In this document: piece by piece, positions 10,554-21,607 of the stretch
How the letters are laid out: each line of letters starts with the position of its first letter
How positions within the stretch are numbered: the first letter of the stretch is position 1
Origin: Cylindrodendrum hubeiense
Lineage: Eukaryota > Ascomycota > Sordariomycetes > Hypocreales > Nectriaceae
Direction: 5' to 3'
DNA length: 55,343 bases
Assembly: GCA_014621425.1 (NCBI GenBank)
Contig: JAANBB010000272.1
Span: 1 to 55,343 of the forward strand
Translations under genes and position numbers: made by a program
Notes under the pieces: model-generated
The model's input: the letters and a program-made list of their open reading frames with translations, nothing else
Told to the model about the DNA's origin: nothing
Database searches by the model: none

Positions 10554-13185
10554 GCTGGGTGGTTGGTTTGATTGATTTATTGGCCAATAGTATGGCGGTA
10601 AGGTGGTAAGGCAGAACGCGAAGGATTGCTGAAGGAGAGTGAGACAGTCATGAATTACGAAGCATGCGACGCGGGGAACCACCTATCTAAAGAAAGGGGA
10701 CGCCTCCTCCCATGCAGAGAACGCCACGGCTGATGGTCGGCACAACTAGTCTCAATCTCATTGCTACCATGTCAATAAGTTGGTCCAACTCCTTCCTTCT
10801 TGACGGGTTTTGACGGGTTCTGATTTTCCTACTTTTGGATGGTAGAGTTGGCATTTGAACGCGCAGCTACATTGGATGGCTATTGTACTCCGTAAATGAC
10901 AAATTGAGGCGGTGCGCCACACCTGTGGCGAGCGGACCACGTATGAATGGGATGAAGGTGCTGAAACAGGTCACCCAGCATTAATTGGCTGAGGCTGTGC
11001 GATGACCAAAGAAGCACATCAGGGCTGCCCGAGAGATTGGGGGCTGATTTTAACAATGTGTACGCAGTAATTACCAAAGCACCGTTTCTTGTCCTACTGT
11101 GCCACCTCACAGGTTCGCAGTGCTGTTTGGGGCCTGGAGGCCGTCAGGGCATATTTGATCACGTGATCCCACCACACGATGTCCTCCAGCATAGCCCAGT
11201 TCGCCTTGGTAGTTAGGACGAGAGGATAGAACCCCACGAGGCTAAGATGGTCCTATTTGAGATAATTACGGGCGTATGTCAATTGTAGTCCTTCATGATC
11301 TGTAGTTGATTAACAAAGACCTTATCAATGCTAAGTTTTTGATTTGTGGCCTGAGGAAGAAGTACGCATGTCTTAGCTGCTTTTGGGTAGCAGGCCGTGG
11401 CTAGACTGCATCAACACAAGAGTCTCAACCTCATATTTCTGGTGTAAATGCACAAATGCCTGACCACCGACGGGAGCCAGCACACCCAAACGAGGCTCCA
11501 AAATCCCACCCTCCTTTCGCCGTTTTCCACCTCACACAATCACCATCCGGCCGCATGGTGAACAACTCCAAACCCGGGATACCGGCTAGCAAGGCGTCAA
11601 TTAATTCCCCAAGTCTCATGGCCCTGGTCGCCGGATGCTACTCTTATCATCGGTTTGTTTTGGTCTCAGCCCCAGTCGGAAGACGCCACTTCTTTTCAGC
11701 CGACATCATGCTTGTCGGCATTCCCTTGAATGCCCTCTTGCTCGAAGGCTGTGGGATGCGCAACAACTACGCGTACAACCACCACACCAACGCATCATAG
11801 TGCCTGAGCCTCCAATCGCCACCGGCCTTGGTCCTTGATTCTGGAACCGCCACTCGGATTCGTGTTCGTGATGGCGCCTAAACATACCACGTACAAGACT
11901 CACGCTAGGATAAAGTTATTCAGCCTGTCTTTTACTATTAATTATATCTTTCGACGAGAGGCTATCGGATGCCCGGCCTTGGTGACTGAGGCAGAAATGG
12001 CCCGGGAAAGCTGCCCTGTTTCCGCCATCGAGGTAGACCTCTCCCGGGCATGATGAACCGGGAGGGGTCATACATCCAAATCCTTCTGGGGGCACACGAT
12101 CGTGCCGTGCCCAATGGGGAGGTCTCCATGGATGTAAGGCATCGTGTTAGGGCAGGTCAGCCGGTTACCGCCAGCTCACTATCTTACGCATCCATCATGA
12201 GTCCTTCATAACGGATCCAGGCAACCCCCCTCCACCCTTTTTGGTGCACGTCACCGAGTGGGACGTGGGCGAAGTTGACGCCGGATGACCGGGGGACACG
12301 CGAATAAAAGGGAGCTTGGAAGCAAGATCGTGAACAAGATCACCGGTTAGATCTTGTTCTGGGCGTGTTTACACGTCTGTTGGCCAGCTGGCACAGCCTC
12401 GCGCGCAAGCGTGCACCAGGCGTTTAGCGGAGGCCGCACACTCGACAGTAACGCCCTCTAGTGAGTGGCACGCCTCAACCAACGCAAGGCAGAGGTGCAC
12501 GAAGGCTGGGGTTATGCGTTGGGTGTACATATTCACGCCGCAGCCTTCCCCACGCCCATAACGGCAAGGCACCATTTGGAGTAAGGCCGTGAGGGTGAGT
12601 CACGCCCGGCTGGCTCATGCCTCGGATGGATGCTTCTCGTTGGATACCGACCCCAAGGACTCTCCAAAGGCTGTCATACTGATTCGAGTCACTCAGCGGA
12701 TGCCTAGCCGGTGCAAAGTACTAATACAGCACACTCGCGATGGCCCTCTCCAGTGGTTTGAGTGCTGACCCAGAGACCAGCGACCATTCGGAACATTCGG
12801 CGCCACCTTGCACGCACATGCTCGCTCATGCCAAAGCGCACAGACCACTCACTTCCGCCTCGTCACGTGCCATCTCTGACTAATCCACTCGGTCCAGCCT
12901 CCGTTGAGTTCCGACACTTCATACCATAATTTTCAGGCCTCCATCAATCCGAGCTCATCGCAATAGCTACTTGCCTTACTCAACCACAAGCTCGACGGCG
13001 TATCGACCAAACCCCTGCGCGCAACCTTCCACTTTTTGCCCGTCTTTCCTTCAACATCCAGGGTTGGTTCTTGACCACCTCCGACTTCTGCCATCCGGCG
13101 CGACCGTTGACTGTCTTCCGCGTCCCTCCGCGGCACCCGCGTCTTTCCAACTTTCCTGTCCCTACGATATCGATCTGCCGCCACC
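10554..13185. other. Long intergenic region with small inverted repeats
   Basis: No protein gene is supported over 2.6 kb. There is a TACTCCGTA copy at 10886-10894, a compact inverted repeat at 12001-12048 and a perfect 9-bp hairpin at 12333-12358. The last 250 bp before 13186 is CT-rich and probably the promoter and leader of the zinc-finger gene. Confidence 0.45.
12333..12358. repeat. Perfect 9-bp inverted repeat (hairpin)
   Basis: AACAAGATC and GATCTTGTT flank an 8-base spacer. It stands alone in an intergenic region and is not followed by a T run on either strand, so it is not an obvious pol III terminator. A second partial copy, CAAGATCGTG, lies immediately to the left. Confidence 0.5.
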
Positions 13186-14237
13186 ATGAGTGTCGCATAC
13201 GAGCCAAGGAACTTCATTCATGAAGGCGCATATCCGCCCATCGGTGACGAACATGACCACGCCGCCGACCAACGCTTCACCGACAATGACGTTGCCGAAC
13301 AACTCAGCCACTACACTGCCGAGGCGGCCATGCTGCCCGACGATAGGGTCGTCTTGGGAGATGATCGAGGCATGATACCTGAGGATGCTACTGCTATCCA
13401 GGAAGCGACACGCCTCGACCTAACGCACGCAACTTTCCCATCGCCCCTTCAAGCCGCGATGCAAGTGCCCCCACCCCTGGATCCTCTCCAGGACGAGAAA
13501 GACCTGTCTCCAGGCGTTGGGTCCCCTCCCTCGTTGCGCATCAAGCCGATTCCAAAGCCCGATCGAGAGGTTGCGAAACAGGCAGACGGGAAATTCCACT
13601 GCCCCTTGGACGATTGCAAGGAGGAGCTACGAGCATTTTCGCGCAAGTGCGAATGGAAGTCAGTAAACCCCCAGCAGCACGGACGTCCTTGTTCAACACT
13701 AACATATCTACTAGCAAACACATGGATAAACATGAACGCCCGTACCGATGTCCTGCCGACGGATGCGAGAATCTGCCTGGATTCACATATTCTGGCGGTC
13801 TACTCAGACACGAACGCGAGGTTCACGGCAAGCACGGAGGACCCAAGAACACTGTCAACTGTCCTCACCCAAACTGCAAGCGGCATACCGGGAAAGGCTT
13901 CTCGCGACAGGAGAATCTGAACGAGCATCTGCGCCGAGTACATACCAATATGGAAGGGATGACACCACCTGCAGAGCCTGCCCCGTCTCCCGAAGATAAT
14001 GACAGCGAGAAGTCTGGGATGAAGCGCAAGCGACGATCCAGCGGTATTGAAGAGCTTACGGAACTTCGAGAAGAGATCAAGCGTGTGCGCGAGGAAAACG
14101 AGAAACTCAAGACTGAGATGGATCAACAGTCGCAACACTCACTCGCCATGATGGCGCAGATTGCAGAACTGCAAGACGCCCTGCGGCACGGACTCGGCCA
14201 ACATGGACTGGGAGCCCCAACGGCGCAGATGATTTAG
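13186..14237 (+). CDS. C2H2 zinc-finger protein with C-terminal coiled coil
   Basis: Two exons (13186-13658, 13715-14237) with a 56-nt intron containing ACTAAC encode 331 residues. Splicing joins a tryptophan to NKHMDKH and completes the first finger. Three C2H2-type fingers are visible: CPLDDC ... HMDKH (about 141-164), CPADGC ... HEREVH (about 170-196) and CPHPNC ... HLRRVH (about 204-234). Each has a CX4C start and HX3-4H end. A basic KRKRR patch follows, then a heptad-rich segment (about 270-315, ELTELREEIKRVREENEKLK) that should form a coiled coil. The N-terminal 140 residues are acidic and low in structure. It is probably a nuclear DNA-binding regulator; its targets are unknown. The ATG at 13186 has a good context (CCACCATGAG). 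Confidence 0.9.
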
Positions 14238-15256
14238 GAATCAGCCTCGGCCGACCTCCTACCATAATGGCTCCCCGCAGAATTCCTGAGTCTTCAACCT
14301 CACGAACTACTACGGGTTTACGACAAACTCCCCTTCATGCAAAGCATACACAGCGGATAGACGACATGATTCCACTCCCCTTGTTGATAGTTCTTGTTTT
14401 CCCTCTCACAATCCCCCTTTTTCACATTCACACCGCGCTCGGCGTTTGGTCCGCGGTCATTGCGTGCATGGCACAGGTTTGCCCCAAGGATGAGAAACAT
14501 GTATTTTCCTTTGATTTTTTTTTGGCATGGCGTTACTCTGGAAGAGATGATATCCCCATTCCCATTTTCTTACACCACCATCACAAGAGAGATACTCTGG
14601 CGGGGCTGGTTCGGCGGAATGGCATGGGCACATTTGGTGAGGGGTCGGCTTAGGGGGTTATACCAAGATCGGATGGGCATTCGGCGATGACGATACTGGA
14701 GTGTGCGATGGGCTCACTTTCTTCTCTTTGGCCCTTTTTCCTTGTACAATCGTGTAATATAGACGGCACTTATCTCTTTTCTGCTTCTTGATGGCTGAAT
14801 CGAATCTGGTGGGCTGTCAGACCCCATGGCTCTACTTCATTCTGACACACCTCCTTGGTTCATCTCATGCATGCCTGAATGTCTCACTGTGTCTCACCGT
14901 GAATCTGGTTAATTCGCCCCGGGACGTTCGGCCCCTCAAAAGAGTGGCGAGAGCGATACGTACAAACACTCGTAAGCACTCGATGGCCACGAGTTCCCAC
15001 GAATGAGGCCAGCGGGCTGTGCAGACCAAGTTACTGGTTCTGGAAGGTGTGGTTGACGTGTATGTACCCAATCCATATGGATGCTTCCCTAGAAATATAC
15101 AGGCCTCGTTCCGACTTTTTATTTACATGCGCCGTTTCCCATGACGACGGTGGAAGCAACCTTGCTCGCTTGCTCGCTGATGACTCTCATCTATACACTC
15201 CCCAGCACCTAACTCTCCTCTATCCCAAAACATGTCCTCGCAGTAGACTTCCTCTT
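14238..15256. other. Convergent 3' region between the zinc-finger gene and BZZ1
   Basis: Two convergent genes end here, so most of this kilobase is probably 3' untranslated sequence and spacer. The frame at 14267-14653 has no coding character that I can defend. Confidence 0.4.
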
Positions 15257-17737
15257 CTAGACAGCCTGGATGTAGCTCGCGGGCACGCTGGCCGTGACGC
15301 CAGCCTTCTCAACCTCGACCCAGCCATCGCCAGGGTCCTCAGTAACAAGGACGAAGCGCTCGCCTTCGACCATGGAGTGCTCAGCCTCGGACTGCGCCGC
15401 GTACTCGTAGACGGCCTCGACGTATCGGAGCTTCTTCGCGCCGCGACGGGGGGCGACGGTGGGGCCCTTCTTCTTGCCTGCCGCGGTGGAGTGGGCTGCG
15501 GAGGAGGTGGTAGACGTAGAGTACGTAGATGAAGGGCGGGCGGAGGGTGCGGGTGCTGAGGGGCCGGGTGACTCGATGATCTCGACATATGAGGCGGGGA
15601 CCAGGCCTTCCTTGTAGCCGGCGCGGACCTTGAGCCAGCCGGAGCCATCTGCAATGATGTGGTTAGATATACCATGCGCTGTGATTCATAGGGGATATTC
15701 AAGTCCATGACTTACCATCTGGTTCAAGCAGCACAACGTCCCGGCCCTCCTGAACCGTCAGCTCACCCTCGGACCCTGAGTCAAACCCATACAGCATCTT
15801 GCCCTTCTTCTCATTCTTCTCTCCGCCATTTGGCGCAGCGGCTCCCGGGGCGTCATTGTTGACATAGGCAGCAGGGGGTGGGGCCATAACTCGGTTCTTG
15901 CGTGCTGCGCTGGGTGCCTTGGCTGATGAGACGCTGGGTCGCGGCGCGGCCTCTGGAGGCGCGTCCTCGGCTGGGCTGCGCGGCCCAGAGACAGAGCCAG
16001 AAATGGATGGGCGTGCCGAATGGGAGCTTAGCGAGTTCATGGTGTTTGAACGGGTTAGGTCCGGCCCGTCGGATGAGGTTTGCGACGTCATGGTAGCACC
16101 AGGCTTAAGGAGCTTGTTGGCTGAGTCCTGGCGTTCGACCTTGAGCTTCTTGCGGTCTTCCTTGGACTGCTCGCCAGGACAGTCGGCGGGAACCTTCATC
16201 TCGCACTTGCTGTGGCACGTGTAGCCGCAGTCTCTACAGTCAAATCCCTTGGCGCTGAGGCCCCAGATCCTCTCACCACAGAGGTCACAGTTGGTGGGGA
16301 TCTTGAATGTCTGGCCCTTGAAGTTGTGGTTCTTGGCGCCGAGTGTGACGTCGCCCACGACGGAGGTGATAGTCGACGTCTCGACCTCAGCCGTCAGTCG
16401 CTGGCGGTCGACGGAGTGTAGATCCTCCTGCATTGAGAAGAGGATACGGACAACCTCGGCCTCGTCCTTCTTCTCGGTGCCTTCCCTGATGCGCTGTTTC
16501 GTGCGCCTTAGGCCTTCGACTTCCCTGCGCTTCTTGTCCACCTCTCTCCTCAGTTCGCCCAGTTGGGATTTAGACTTGCTCAAGACATTTCGTAAATAAA
16601 TTTTGGCGGTTTCGTCCACGACCATGGCGCCGTCATCGTGCCAGACGGGGCTGGGCTCAAACATCTTGTCGGGGGGTTCGTTAAAGGTTCCCAAGTTATG
16701 CTGGATGTACATCATCGAGTCGAGGTGGGGCAAGTTCCTCTTGATCTCTGTACCCTGGTGCTCGATTAATGCGTTGCTCTGCTGTAGCATAACCGATTCG
16801 AGCTGGGTGGCAACCACCCAGAGGGCGTTGAGCTTCACAGTTCGGAACTCGTTCAGGTCCTGCAAACTATCCATGATCTCTGGCACATACTCGTGGTAGT
16901 ACTTCTCCTTCTGCTTGTTCGTTACATTGATGGCAATAATGTAGCTATTCTTGGCGTTGTTCATCTCATAGACCTGCTGTTGATAGGCGCTCTTGGCCTT
17001 GGCCTTGTCGTAGTGAGACTCGGACTTCTTGCGCTTCGCCTCGACCTCCTGGCAGACGGCGTCGTACTTTCCCTTGGTTTTGCGCAGTTCGGCATAGGAG
17101 GACTCGCGCTCGCGTTCGAGCTTATCGGCATAGTCGGAATGGCGCTTGCGCAACTCTTCGCAGCGGCCTCCAAAGAACTTGAGGGGCTCTGCGACCTGGG
17201 AGAGCAGGTTGGTAGCGTATCGGTCGTGTTCGCCGGCGCGAGATTCGAGGGTGGTGAGCTGGGTGGTCCAGGTGGTCAAAGAGGCACTAGAGAGGGGTAA
17301 TGTTCCTGGTCAGTACGGGATGCGCCAGAAGGGGTCGTGTGGGTTGGGTTGGGAGATGGGAGTTGGGCACCTTTCGAGGGAACCGGGGGTCATGGCAGGA
17401 GTGTCGCCGACGCTCAGCTGGGACGTCTTCCTATTCTTCTTTTCGAAATATTTCTTTGCCAGAAGAGTGAGCTTTTGGCTGTATTCCTTCTCGATAGCGG
17501 CGCGCTCGCGGTAGAACTGTTGGATATCCTCGAACCAGGCAATGCCGTGGCCGACCCAGGCGTTGGCGGATTTGAAGCCATCCTAGACGGAGCAAGAGTT
17601 AGTCGGCGGGATGATTCGCTCGGGAAGACATGGACTTGGCAGGCGAGATCGCGGAGGTCTGGGGTCAGCGAGATGTTAAAGAGGCCACCAACCTTGAGCT
17701 CTGCGCCAAAGGTGGGCATGGCGTCGGCCTCAGCCAT
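15257..17737 (-). CDS. BZZ1: Bzz1-like F-BAR, C1 and tandem SH3 protein
   Basis: Four exons (17693-17737, 17371-17582, 15716-17286, 15257-15648) give 739 residues with all junctions in frame. The F-BAR module starts FGAELKDGFKSANAWVGHGIAWFEDIQQFY and continues as coiled coil to about residue 380. An atypical C1 zinc-binding domain follows at about 404-452 (HNFKGQTFKIPTNCDLCGE ... CDCGYTCHSKCEMKVP.DC type spacing). A Ser/Pro/Ala-rich linker leads to SH3-1 (about 580-635, LYGFDSGSEGELTVQEGRDV) and SH3-2 (about 683-739, AVYEYAAQSEAEHSMVEGE, ending ASYIQAV). Yeast Bzz1 binds Las17/WASP at endocytic patches and promotes Arp2/3 actin assembly. This is the same architecture. The start at MAEADAMP was chosen because the F-BAR begins right after it. 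The frame is open further upstream without family similarity. Confidence 0.93.
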
Positions 17738-19083
17738 GGCGACGGCGGCGACGGCGGACGTCGTCTGCTCGGGAGCGAGAGGGAGCGGCAGGCGGCCGGG
17801 GCGGAGACATGTACGGGATACGGGAGGCGGGAGGCGGGATGCGGGATGCGATTCGCAAGGCCGCGAGCTGAGAAGCGGGGCTCGGGCTCGGAAGCAGACT
17901 TGGAGGTGGTGAAGCGCAAGTAGCAATGTTCTGGAAGATGGAGATGCGAGTCGTGGCGAAGCGAGAGCGGCGGGGAGAGATGGGGCGCAGTGGGACGGAG
18001 GGTCCGAATGGGGTAGGTGGTGAGTTGAGGCGTTAGTGGACGGAATACGGATCCATGGATCAGAGGACGTGTAAGCAGTACCCCGCCAATGAATTGCCCT
18101 GGACGAGGGTGGACTTGTCGATTTCCGGTAGTATTCCTAAGAGCCTCGACTGCTACGTCGTGGTGTTGGGTGGTGTAAGTATCAGAATCATGCTATGTGC
18201 ACTGCCATTTGGTTCCCGCATACCTGGGCCAGCGTTGGTCGTCCAGAAAGCCATCAGGAATTTATGCATGATGACGGGGAGGCAGCGGCTTAGGCGTCAC
18301 GTATCCAGGCATCATTCGCACCGAATAAACCCGCACTGACACGAACTGGTCGCTACCGGCAAAGCAAAGCAGGCCACATCTGAGCCCATTTCTCGACACT
18401 GAACCGTGGTACCCCAAGTATTTGGGGCAGCTCCCATGTTCCCATGTTCCCGAGGCCAACCAGCCCCAATCCAAGCCCATCAAGAACCCATCAAGAGCCC
18501 AGCCCAAGCCCTGCGACTTCACCTCCAACCACTTCGCGAATCCCATTCCCCTAAGAACCCGCTAGCCCGCTAGCCCGCTAATCCACTAGCCAGCAGCCCC
18601 GGGGCATCCCCCGGAACGCCCCCCTGGGCAACGTCCCTGTCGTGGCCTGTCGTGGGGGCTCAGGGTGGAGTCTAGACCTGTCGGCCGGGCAGCTCTCAGC
18701 GGGTTCGCACATGAATGTCTGCAGATTCACGGGTGGTCGGAGGGATGCCGAGACGCCATGGGACAGAGCACGTCACATCTCCCCTATCGCAGCACCTGAG
18801 TCGACGACTCGCTAGAGCTCAGTAGACCCAGCACCGGACGACTTCTCTCCTTCTCCCTCTCTCTTCTTCAACCTTTGCATTCACCTCGACTTGTTCTCAT
18901 ACGCTTCTTCCTTCTTATTCCGCCACAATCTCTGCCGTGCCGGGGTCTCGGATTCTGTTTCGCCGCTCCTGACTTCGCAATCGCCGTCGTTATCGCCAAC
19001 GTCGTCTGACCCGCAAACTCCATCGCCAATACCCTCATCTCACACCTGAACCCGCATCATCGTCGCCGCCAGCACCCCCAGCC
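17738..19083. promoter_or_regulatory. Shared divergent intergenic region of BZZ1 and PCS60
   Basis: This is 1.35 kb between two divergent starts. The 200 bp before 19084 are strongly CT-rich, typical of a fungal core promoter and leader. Near 18555-18590 there is a short direct repeat of GCTAGCCC. No gene is supported inside. Confidence 0.45.
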
Positions 19084-20811
19084 ATGGCATTGACCCTCCA
19101 AACTGCCATCAAGGGCTCGCCCTCCTCCGTCGCCGTCATCATCCCCTCCAAGCCCACCCCTCTCACCGTCACCTACGCCGACCTCAACTCGCAGGTGTCG
19201 GCCTTCCAGACCAAGCTCGCCGACCTCGGAATCACCACCGGCGCGCCCGTGTCCATCGCCCTCACCAATTCCTACGAGTTCATCGTCTCGTTTCTGGCCG
19301 CCTCCTGGCAGCGCGGCATTGCGGCGCCCCTCAACTCGGCCTACAAGCAGGATGAGTTTGAGTTCTACATCGACGACGTCAAGAGCGCCATTGTCCTGGT
19401 CCCCAAGGGCGCCTGGGCTGCCGGCGCCGCCAGCGTCAAGGCCGCCAAGAAGTTCAATGCCGCCGTCGCCGAGTGCTACTGGGACGCCGCCAAGGGCGAG
19501 GTCGTGCTGGACGTCAAGGACCTCGGAGGTCTGAAGGGTAAGAGGGAGGTCTTGCGGGCTGAACCGGATGACATTGCTCTCATCCTGCACACGAGGTCAG
19601 TTTCACATGCAACTATACACCTTTAAATCAACTAACACATGTCCAGCGGAACGACTTCTCGACCCAAAGTGGTAAGTTTTGGTGGATGCCGACAGTCTCC
19701 CGAGACAACTCCGCTGATCAACGAATAGGTCCCCCTGTCTCATCGGAATTTAGCCAGAACGATGTGTATGTACCAACCACTGTCACGCCGCTTGTCGCAA
19801 TGCCGTATATGACTTACACGACTAACACCGTGACTAGACAACATTGAGCAGACTTACCAGCTCACCTCCAATGACCGTACCATGCTGGTCATGCCCCTCT
19901 TCCACGTCCACGGCCTGCTCTGTGGCTTGCTGGCCCCCCTCTACACTGGCGGTTCAATGGTGGTGCCCCCGAAGTTCTCCGCAACCGAGTTCTGGGTCGA
20001 CTTCATCGCCCACAAGGCCAACTGGTACACGGCTGTTCCCACCATCCACCAGATCCTCCTCAAGAACCCGACCCCGAGCCCCAAGCCGGTTATTCGCTTC
20101 ATCCGCTCCTGCTCAAGCCCGCTCTCGCCCACCGTCTTCCAGAAGCTGGAGGAGACGTATGGCGCCCCTGTCCTTGAGGCCTACGCCATGACCGAGGCTT
20201 CCCACCAGATGACTTCAAACCCCCTGCCCCCTGCCCAACGTAAGCCCGGCAGTGTTGGCCTCGGCCAGGGCGTTGAGGTTAAGATCCTCAACGAACAAGG
20301 AGAGGAGCTGCCCCAGGGAAGCGAGGGTGAGATCTGCATTGTTGGCGAGAACGTCACCAAGGGCTACATCAACAACCCGGAGGCCAACGCCTCATCCTAC
20401 CACAAGAACGGCTTCTTCCGAACCGGCGACCAGGGTAAGAAGGACGAGGACGGCTACATCTTCATCACGGGCCGCATCAAGGAGCTCATCAACAAGGGCG
20501 GCGAGAAGATCAGTCCCATCGAGCTCGACAACGTCCTAACGCGCCACCCTAAGATCAGCGATGCCGTCAGTTTCGCGATCCCCGATGAGGTGTACGGCCA
20601 GGACATTGGCGTGGCGGTGGTACTCAAGAATGGCGAGCAGCTGACGGCCAGCGAGCTGAAGGGCTGGATGGAGGAGCGTTCCGCCAAGTTCAAAGTGCCC
20701 AAGAAGGTTTACTTTACCGACATCATGCCCAAGACAGCGACCGGAAAGATCCAGCGACGCATTGTTGCGGAAACGATGATGAAGCAGGATGTTCCCAAGG
20801 CGAAGCTGTAA
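19084..20811 (+). CDS. PCS60: Peroxisomal oxalyl-CoA synthetase (Pcs60/Fat2-like AMP-binding enzyme)
   Basis: Four exons (19084-19595, 19647-19671, 19729-19765, 19838-20811), including a 25-nt and a 37-nt micro-exon, encode 515 residues. The two tiny exons complete the ATP-binding P-loop HTSGTTSRPKVVPLSHRNL. Other adenylate-forming motifs are YAMTEASHQM (about 300), FFRTGDQGKKDEDGYIFITGR (about 384) and the C-terminal lysine motif TATGKIQRR (about 490). The protein ends AKL, a PTS1 peroxisomal signal. Yeast Pcs60 activates oxalate with ATP and CoA to oxalyl-CoA, the first step of oxalate breakdown, and is peroxisomal. The similarity along the whole length supports this call, though other short organic acids cannot be excluded. 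Length is normal for the family. Confidence 0.92.
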
Positions 20812-21183
20812 GAGGTTGGTTGGGATCTGAGATGGAAATGCAACATAGACACTCGCTACATGTCCGAGGTAGATGGATGATGGTACGACTAGACAGGAAA
20901 AGGTGAGGCCCATGTAGTTATGAGTGGGATGGGAGTAAAGAGCTTTTGGATTTGAACAAATATGAGATTCATTGGTCGCTACCGTAACTAAAACATATGG
21001 GACTCTTCCGGAGATCCCTCATTACACTACCATGGTACCAGCCTGATCTACTGTTGTAGCTCACAGGGTTGATACCCAGATCAGATCCCATCTCATCTCA
21101 TCTCATCTCATCTCCTTCATAAAACGCCCGCATTAATTCAGATGCCCATTGCTTTTTCAACAATTCCTATCCACGCTCATGCC
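20812..21183. other. Convergent 3' spacer with CATCT microsatellite
   Basis: PCS60 ends on one side and the small acidic-protein gene ends on the other. Five copies of CATCT run from 21089 to 21114. No gene is seen. Confidence 0.45.
21089..21114. repeat. Pentanucleotide (CATCT)5 microsatellite
   Basis: Five perfect tandem copies of CATCT lie in the convergent spacer. Confidence 0.85.
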
Positions 21184-21524
21184 TTAGTCGTAGTGACCAT
21201 CCTTGTCCTGCACCTCAATGACATCATCCTCATCATTGTCGTACAAGCTGCTGTCCTTGCGCTTGGGGCTCTCGGGGCGGACGGGGTTGAGCGTCTTGCG
21301 GGGGATGACGGTGTGCTTCTCGACCCAGCAGGCGGTGCCGTCGGGGGCCTCCCAGCTGAGCGGCTCGCGGGGCACCTGGATCTTGGGCTCGACCTTGGCC
21401 TCGACGGCTTGTTGCAGGCACGCGGCGTTGGCGTCCTGAAGCTCAGAGAAGACGGAGACGATGGTGGGGGTGCCGCTGACGTCGCTGTCGCGGTGGAGGA
21501 GGATGTAGACTGATGGGGGTCCAT
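21184..21524 (-). CDS. Small acidic hypothetical protein, frameshifted at its start
   Basis: From about 21513 down to the stop at 21184 one minus-strand frame has strong GC3 codon use and a compact protein-like sequence (VYILLHRDSDVSGTPTIVSV, later EPLSWEAPDGTACWVEKH, tail DNDEDDVIEVQDKDGHYD). It resembles small uncharacterised fungal proteins. The only nearby ATG, at 21524, is one base out of frame with it. The gap lies in a run of five C on the minus strand (21515-21519); six C would give a 113-residue protein starting MDPPSVYILLH. The competing long frame from the same ATG is Ser/Pro/Arg low complexity with poor third positions, so I treat it as a shadow. The shift is either a sequencing error or a real break. 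Function is unknown. Confidence 0.55.
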
Positions 21525-21544
21525 GGTTTCTTTTTGTGTGGTTG

Positions 21545-21607
21545 TGGGTGGTAGTAGGTTGGTAGTGGGTGGTAGTGTGTGGTGTGTGTATGTGTGTGTG
21601 TGTGTGC
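21545..21607. repeat. GT-rich microsatellite in a 5' leader
   Basis: Degenerate GGTAGTGG units pass into a (TG)n run. On the minus strand this is a CA/CCAC-rich leader just upstream of the small acidic-protein gene. Confidence 0.7.

Noticed and set aside
17738..17926. N-terminal extension of BZZ1 in the open upstream frame
   Set aside because: F-BAR homology begins directly after MAEADAMP; upstream residues are low complexity.
21177..21524. 115-codon Ser/Pro/Arg frame starting MDPHQST
   Set aside because: Low complexity and poor third positions; the neighbouring frame has the real coding character.
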